From Solen grandis (taxonomy: Eukaryota > Mollusca > Bivalvia > Adapedonta > Solenidae): 64,000 nt of DNA. The translations under genes were made by a program, and so were the position numbers. This document shows, piece after piece, positions 57,130 through 64,000 of the stretch. The stretch's first letter is position 1; every line of letters starts with the position of its first letter. The notes under the pieces were generated by a model that was given only the letters and a program-made list of their open reading frames with translations, searched no databases and was not told the DNA's origin. The stretch spans positions 266,221 to 330,220 of the forward strand of contig CM037785.1 of assembly GCA_021229015.1 (NCBI GenBank), in the 5' to 3' direction.

Positions 57130-58386
57130 GGAGGGGCATTTCAGAAGTATATGCAACTGATCATCGTGGAGCCTCGTTCGGCACGGGATTCTTATCAAAA
57201 GTGTACCTCTATAACGAGACATTCATTTTCTACATGGACATGCTAAACTTGCATGTGTACATGCTGTATTCTCGTTAATACTTTTAAGACAAATGCAACA
57301 CATAGTCTCTTTAGTGAAATGGTTGGCAAGAAAAGTGTAAATTTTCAAGGCTAAAGAAAGACTTGATGCCAGCTTGGCATATCTGCGAAGGAGATTTTGA
57401 TGAATTGTGTGATGTTCATTGGCAGAATGAGGTATAGTATGCCACATTCACAAGATGGGTAAAGAAGTTTAATAGTGAATGTGACTCTATTTATGATGCA
57501 CAATAACCAGGGCATATTTGTAGTGCCACTGCAAGCAATATGGTTAAATAAGTACACGATGTGGTCAAGTCTGTTGTTCATCAGATAGCCACTATAGTCG
57601 GCATTTCAGCTGCAAGTGTGCTTCACATACTAAAACATAATTTGAAAATGAGGTGCATTACAGCTAGCTGGAGCCCTCATTTATTGTTCAACAAGCACAA
57701 ACGTGTCCGACTTGAAACAGCTGAAAAAAATGCTCAAACTTGTTTCCAAAATATTCTGGAAAGCAGTTCTCTGACATTATTACAGGAGATGAGACATGGG
57801 TACACTTTTTTGAGCCTACCAGGAAATTAACAAAATATGGGCTACCAAACAATGTCGCCGCCCTTTAATTGCCAAAAGATTGATGAGTGCCAAAAAAGCA
57901 ATGTTTGTAATTTTCTTTGATATTCATTTCCAGTTATGCAACTTGTTGTACCAGTAGAAAGTCTGTGACCAGGTTAATTTATAAAGAAAAAGTGTTAAAG
58001 AAACTTAAAAGACAATGTTTCATTGCTGCATGACAATGCACCTGCTCGTAAGTCTACTGTCGTTACCTCGTTTTTGAATAAAGAAAGGGTTCGAGTTTTT
58101 CCACATGCACCCTATTCCCCAAACCTAGCCCCATGTGACTATTTCATATTCCTTAGACTGAAAAAACATTTAGCTGGTAGACATAAATGTTGACAGGCCC
58201 TGGGATCTGCTGTTTAACAGTGTATGCTGGGTATACCTGAAAGTGAGTATGAAAATGCATTAAAAAATTGGATTAGCAAGGGTGATTACTTTGAGGGTAT
58301 GACATGTAAATAAATTAAAACCTATTTCAAAATTCAAACTCGGGCTTTGTATTACCCAAGTTGCATTACATCTGAAATGCCCCCCG
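57130..58386 (+). pseudogene. Mariner transposon with decayed transposase
   Basis: A 1257-bp element has ends GGAGGGGCATTTCAGA and, inverted, CGGGGGGCATTTCAGATG, flanked by TA (57128-57129, 58387-58388). On the plus strand the helix-turn-helix ATIVGISAASVLHIL and RVRLETAEKNAQ lie near 57590-57735. In other frames come a GDETW counterpart (near 57790), LHDNAPARKSTVV (near 58030) and PHAPYSPNLAPCDYF (near 58103). The last two Asp are spaced as in the DD34D class. Several frameshifts and stops make it inactive. Confidence 0.85.
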
Positions 58387-59082
58387 TATAGTCATTATAT
58401 ACCCATAGATGTGGTATGATAAGTTGTTATATAGGAGAGCTGTCATGGTATGCTTGAAGCATACCACAATACACTGTATATTGCGATAGTTAATGCGCAT
58501 TTTGTAATGCATAGCACATTATATTACCATATTTGATCATACTATAATCAAGCAATATCTTATTTTGATGAAATAACAATCCAAATAAACAATAAATATT
58601 CCAGCAGGGAATACTAAAAGTACTCTTAAGTTGAGTACACCACTTTAGAATGATCTCCCCTGACACTGATTTGATTTCCAGTCATTTGTCGGCGATTGCT
58701 TTCAGTCCTTACATTTGACTTTGACTTTAAAAGCAAAACATAGTGGCCGCAACAAAGCTGTGTAGAATATCAGTAAAAGCTGGTGTGTTCACTTTGTATC
58801 TTGGCACATTATATCATAGTATACAGGTATACCGTGACAGCCCTTTTATTTTGTCATTGTATAGTTGTTGTTTTTTATGATAAGTTGTGTTATACAGTCT
58901 TGTACTCCTTTTAATGTTTATCGATTGTAAGCCAGTTGATTGAAATATGTTTATATAAAGTTAGAAATATAAAAGTTAGGGCATGGTTGAAATGTCCAGT
59001 TCCAGTCAGGTCAGGGATGGGACCTTAAAGAGTGACCAGTATGGTACTGTACTCTTTAACATATGTAAGTTTACTAGAAATT
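58387..59082. other. Intergenic, nothing supported
   Basis: AT-rich. GAAGCATACCACAATACACTG-like short inverted motifs near 58450 and 58800 hint at another decayed element, but its ends are not clear. Confidence 0.35.
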
Positions 59083-59095
59083 CATTATCTAATTT

Positions 59096-59214
59096 CGGTG
59101 GTTCTACCCGGGTACCTCTGTGTACTCGGGGTCTTCCTCCACCTGTAATTAGCTGGACGTCGCTATATGATTGAAATACTGTCGCAGCGACGGTAAACTC
59201 CAATACAACAACAA
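59096..59214 (+). repeat. 5'-truncated SINE with 13-bp TSD
   Basis: Flanked by CATTATCTAATTT at 59083-59095 and 59215-59227. It starts at the GGTTCTACC box and carries the common body and TGATTGAAATACTGTCGCAG, ending in an (AAC)n-like tail. Confidence 0.88.
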
Positions 59215-59318
59215 CATTATCTAATTTTTGAACAGGGTTACTTGCAACACTGTTCTATGGTAGTACACATTTCTGCATCACAAAATGTTTCTGGGCTAAA
59301 TTTAGACATAGATTTCCC

Positions 59319-60746
59319 TTTTTAATGCCCTTCTTCAAAGAAGAAGGGCATATTGCTTTGCACATGTCTGTCAGTCAGCAGACCAAACCTTGAAAGTTTA
59401 TAAATATGTTCAGGGGCATCAGACAACCAAGGTAGATAACTCTTGACTGAATTTAATATGAATTATGGCCCCTTTTTAACTTAGAAATTTTGGTTAAAGT
59501 TTTGCATGCAATTGAAAATTTGGTTAAAGTTTTGCGTGCAAGCTACCATCTAGTTTGTATCTCAATAACCATTCATGGTATTGACTTGAAAGTTTATGAA
59601 TATGTTTAGGGGCATCAGACAACCAAAGTAGATAACTCTTGATGGAATATATTACAAATTATGGCCCCTTTTTAACTTAGAAAATTTGGTTAAAGTTTTG
59701 CATGCAAGATACTCTCATGCTTATATCTCAGTATCCAGGCATGCGATTGATTTTAAACATCTTTAATATGTTTAGGGGTATCATACTTTCATGGTAGATA
59801 ACTCTTGATAGAATATGTTACAAATTATTGCCCCTTTGTAACTTAGAAATTTTGGTTAAAGTTTTGCATGCAAGGTACTTTTCATGCTAATATCTCAGCA
59901 TCCAGGCATGGGATTGATTTGAAACATCTTTAATATGTTAATGGGTATCATACTTTCATGGTAGATAACTCTTGATAGAATATGTTACAAATTATGGCCC
60001 CCTTTTTAACTTAGAAATTTTGGTTAAAGTTTTGCATGCAAGTTTCTTTCATGCTAATATCCCAGTATCCAGGCATGCGATTGATTTTAAACATCTTTAA
60101 TATGTAAAGAACTATCATACAAGGTAGATAACTTTTGATGGAATATATTACAAGCTATGGCCCCTTTTTAAACTAAGAAATTTTGGTTAAAGTTTTGCAT
60201 GCAAGGTACTTTCATGCTTATATATCAGATTCCAGGCATGGGATTGATTTGAAACATCTTTTATATGTTTAGGGGTATCAGACTATAAAGGAAGATAACA
60301 CTTGATGAAATATATTAAAAATAATGACCCCTTTTTAACTTAGAATTTTGGTTACATTTTTGCATTCAAGTTACTATCCAGCTTATATCTCAGAAATTGC
60401 TTGTGGAATTGACTAGAAAGTTAAGGAGTGTCTTCAGGGGCATCAGAAAACTAAGGAGGATAACTTTTGGACTGAATTTTATACAATTTATGGCCCTTTT
60501 CTAACTTGGATTTTTGGTTAAAGTTTTGCATGCTCAGTGTTATTGTGCTTATGTCTCAGTAACTAGGCATGGGATTGATTTTAGACATCATAAAAATATT
60601 AAGGGGTATCAGACTATCAAGGTATATCATTTTGGACTATTATTATGTACAGGGTATGTGAAGGGCAAAAACTGAAATAGATTTTATTTGATTTACTAAC
60701 AAGCATTTTGAATAGTCGAGCGTGCTGTCCTCTGACAGCTCTTGTT
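59319..60746 (+). repeat. Hairpin-headed repeat, ATGCCCTTC family
   Basis: T-run (59319-59323), hairpin ATGCCCTTCTTC/GAAGAAGGGCAT (59325-59351), monomers of about 170-180 bp with GATAACTCTTGATGGAATAT, ATTATGGCCCCTTTTTAAC and TTAAAGTTTTGCATGCAAG. The end is TAGTCGAGCGTGC, a small hairpin GCTGTCCTCTGACAGC and CTTGTT. Here the subterminal arm matches a GTCGAG-type hairpin rather than its own. Confidence 0.85.
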
Positions 60747-61092
60747 ATATGAAACTGTTGTCTGAGTGATAACTTAAGTTCTATTTGACCCTGAGATCTC
60801 AAACTTGGTACGGTTGTTGCTTATGACTTGTAGAAGACCCCTATTGGTTTTGGGAGTTGTACCTCAAAGGTCAAGGTCATGAGGTAATAAAAACACTGCG
60901 AGTAATTTTCCGATTAATTTCTCAAAATCTAATTGACATTCGATTTTGAGGTCTGTACCTCAAAGGTCAAGGTGATAAATTAATTTCTCTTTAACATTGT
61001 GTTAAGGAAGCATTGTCCAACTGATAACTCTTTAAGTATCTCTTTTGTATCAAATATTGCACAGTTGTTGTTCACAAGTAATAGGAAACCCC

Positions 61093-63180
61093 TTTTTGTC
61101 GAGCCAGTTTGCAGTGAGCTCGACTTAGTCGTCACAATAGCGGTTCGGTGTATGTATGTGTGTGCATTACTGCGTTAGTGAGTCTGTCTGGATTTAATGA
61201 TGTCTGGGCTGGAACTTTGCCATGGCTGGAGGGATTCCCAAATAACTTGACACAAATGTCAAGCTAAGTGAGCCAGTGTTTACTGCACAAGAACCAGAAT
61301 CATAGCTTAAAGGTCAAGGTCATACTTTGAGGTCAAATGTCAAAAACAAGTTTATTCTTGCTTGTCTGGGCTGATACTTTGCCATGAATGGAGGGATTCT
61401 CAAATAACTTGACACAATTGTCAAGCTAAGTGAGACAGTGTGTAGCACACAAGAACTAGAATAGTAGCTCAAAGGTTAAGGTCATACCCAGGGATCCTAA
61501 AATTTTGGAATCTCAACCGGTCGACGGCAAAATCCCCCCCCCCCCCCCTTTACAACAATTCCGTTCCGTACCCCCCCCCCCCCCCCCCGAAAAAAAACAT
61601 AACCGAAAAAAAACGAAAAAAAAAATAACATTGATATTTTCAATCAACATACCCTGAATCATTTGCAGTGTGAAAATAGATCTTTTATTATATTTCAGCA
61701 TCCTGTTGGCATAATAAGGTATTTTTCTGCAATATTTACCTCTACGAAATCGAAAGTTTGTTTACCGGAAGTGCATGTATATGACGGTCTGTATATGACT
61801 CTAACGAATCAATAAATTGTTGGAAGCAGTCGTTTTGGTGTTGTTTATTATGTGCCTTTGTGTTTATATATTTTTTGTCAATAACTTTTATTTATTTGTG
61901 ATTATTTTTTTTATTTAAATGCGTTGTTATTTTTTTTATTTAAATGCGTTGTTATTATCATTAATTACCGCATTTAAAAGTCGACCGGTTACAGTTTGCA
62001 AACAAGCAATGGTCCATTATTACGGCATAGATAATTACACGGCACCGTCCAAATAACCGCTAAGTACAAACCGTCAATCCATTCATCTTAACTGCCCAAT
62101 AATGACCTAGACGGGTGTCCCTGCCTGACCCCCACTGACACCTGCCCCGAGGGCACACCGGAAATTCAAGAAGTAGGTCAATTGGTGTGTAAGAGAGACA
62201 ATTATGAACCGTTTGGACCGATTTTGAAAGTTTTAGACGAGGATTATGGATTTTTTTTCGACCGATTTTTTTGGTACTTTTTGAAATCTGAACCGGTCGA
62301 TTGAGATCAAAATCGGTTAAAACCGGTAAAAAATCGGTTTTTAGGATCCTTGGTCATACCGGATAATGTGTTCATTTTTGCTTGCCAGGGATGTTACTTC
62401 GCCATTGATTGATGGTTTCTCAAATAACTTGACACAAATGTCCAGCTAAGTGAGATGGCTGTCATGCACAAGAACCAGATTCGTAACTCAAAGGTCAATG
62501 TCATACTTAGAGGTCAAAGGCCATGTTGCTGGATTTGCTTGTATGGACTGTAACTAAATGGACATGGATTGCAGCATTTTCAAATTACATGGCAGTTGTA
62601 TTAACCTCAGTGAGGCGAAGTGTTGTGCAGAAGAGTTTGGTTCCCAGCTCAAAGGTCTAGGTCACACTTAGAAGTCAAAGGTCAAGGATTTGGATTTGCT
62701 TTTCTGGGCTTAAACTTAGACATGGATTGTAGTTATGTTAACTGCAGTTAGATGGAGAGTCAAGCACCAGAGTTTCATCCCTGTCTCAAAGGTCAAGGTC
62801 ATGCATAGAGGTCAAAGGTCATGGAGTTGGATTTGCTTGTCTGAGGTGTAAAAAAGACATGGAGTGCAGGATTATTAAATAACTTGGCACTTATATTAAC
62901 CTCAATGAGGCGAAGTGTCACATGCAAGAGTTAGGTGCACTGCTCCAAGATCAAGGTCACACAGGGGTCAAAGGCCATTTGCTTGTCTGGGCTGTAACTT
63001 AGATGTGGGTAGCATGATTTTCAAGTAAACTTGCAGTTATGTTTACTTTCACCAAAATAAGTTCTGTACCAATTTGTGGCATGCCCACGTTACGAAGACA
63101 AACATCATACATGTTATACAGCTTGATAAATATTATGGCATATGAGTGGGGCATATATGTTTTACAAACATTTCTTGTTT
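61093..63180 (+). repeat. Hairpin-headed repeat, GTCGAGC family, split by a hAT-like insert
   Basis: T-run (61093-61097) and hairpin GTCGAGC...GCTCGAC (61098-61124). Monomers have TCAAATAACTTGACACAA, GCACAAGAACCAGA and TCAAAGGTCAAGGTCATAC. The likely terminus is ACATTTCTTGTTT at 63180. A nested element lies at 61489-62352. Confidence 0.72.
61489..62352. mobile_element. hAT-like MITE with 8-bp TSD, nested
   Basis: Ends CAGGGATCCTAAAA and, inverted, CAAGGATCCTAAAA, flanked by identical GTCATACC at 61481-61488 and 62353-62360. ACCGGT and TCGACCGG motifs cluster near both ends. C-tracts lie at about 61536-61589. The 8-bp TSD supports hAT. Confidence 0.85.
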
Positions 63181-63651
63181 ACTACGCGGAGATAAAGTTC
63201 AAAATTTTGTTTTCTGTCCTATCACTAAATGGTGATAATATTTATGTCTATTTCAGTAACTATGGAAGCCGAAACTGAATAAAAATGTGTTAATAATCAA
63301 TGCTAGAGATAACATGTTGAATAAACTGTAATGAAAAAAGAAAGTATGCAAGTGAAAAAAAATCACACTTCATTCGGAGATATTTTGAACCCTAACTGGC
63401 TGGAATTTCCAGCAACAGGTAACAGTAGGGATAAAAGTTTGCCATTTAAGTGGCGTAGAAAAAGAGTGAGGATTCAGGTCTCACTCGGAGGACAAATTTT
63501 TTACAATTTTTTTTTTTTTTTTTTTTTTTGCAATATAAGATAAGATGCATATATTTTTGTTATATTGGATATTATTAATTTACCTATATTAAGTACATGT
63601 GCATATAAAATGAAAAAAAAATGCATAAATTAAATAATGAAAGTTTGTTAT
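63181..63651. other. AT-rich spacer with a T-tract
   Basis: A T-run lies at about 63509-63530. No gene is supported. Confidence 0.45.
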
Positions 63652-64000
63652 TCGCTCACCTAAGCACGAAGTACTCAAGGTGAGATATTGTGGTCAGTCA
63701 ATGTCCATCGTACGTCAGGACGTCCGTCCACATTTTCTTTTGTACACTCAAGCATCATCATTTCTTCATCAATCTTCTTCAAACTTAATGACAATGTTTA
63801 TAGCCATAATATCTCATCCAAGTTCGATTATGGCTGATATCCACCCATTAGGTCTGGAGTTAATTTTAAAACTGTATGACAATGTTTATAAACATAATCT
63901 CTCAGCCAAGTATGATTATGGCTGATATCTGCCAAAAAAGTCTGGAATTACGTCCCATGAATGATTAAAAAAATCCAAATTTCACTCTGTGTACACTCAA
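63652..64000 (+). repeat. Degenerate AGCTCACCTGAG-family repeat, cut by the window end
   Basis: The weak hairpin CGCTCACCTAAGCACGAAGTACTCAAGGTGAG is followed by GTCCGTCC leader sequence and monomers like those at 28384-30571 (AAGTTCGATTATGGCTGATA). Confidence 0.7.

Overview
The window looks like AT-rich, intron-rich, repeat-dominated nuclear DNA of a bivalve mollusc. The species cannot be fixed from sequence alone. The clues are a TRIM-like B-box/beta-propeller gene, a NACHT-LRR gene with a coiled-coil exon upstream, tRNA-derived SINEs with short direct-repeat flanks, and many copies of hairpin-headed tandem-monomer repeats of the AGCTCACCTGAG type that I associate with bivalve genomes. One 100-N assembly gap lies at 20726-20825.

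Layout. 1-600 holds a decayed minus-strand coding fragment. 1032-3240 is a TRIM-like gene (5' UTR exon plus one coding exon with a 1-base frameshift). 4680-7600 is dispersed repeats and SINE pieces. 7653-19657 is one 12-kb DNA transposon of the P (P-element/THAP9) superfamily. It has roughly 200-bp inverted ends starting CAT and a perfect 8-bp target duplication (CATTAGGA). It carries two convergent, damaged genes: a PIF1-like helicase (+) and a multi-exon P-type transposase (-). Its right end is split by a 1.4-kb TA-flanked insertion. 20838-21485 holds two phase-compatible exons of an unrecognised gene next to the gap.

From 21.6 to 64 kb the window is mostly stacked and nested repeats, with one recognisable immune-type gene among them. 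A coiled-coil exon (37949-38407) and a NACHT-LRR exon (47632-51230) lie on the same strand, fit in splice phase, and are separated by a 9.2-kb intron filled with transposons. The transposon just upstream of the NACHT exon ends 13 bases before that exon and provides an in-frame hydrophobic N-terminal extension.

The most unusual material is a set of at least eight sequence-distinct repeat families with one architecture. Each has a T-run, a perfect 24-34 nt hairpin, direct monomers of about 155-180 bp, and a terminus reading roughly CTCTTGTT. In most families one hairpin arm is copied again 35-40 nt before the 3' end. Every copy I could orient lies on the same strand. Alongside these are hAT-like, Tigger-like, mariner and unclassified 6-bp-TSD elements, several with exact target duplications visible.
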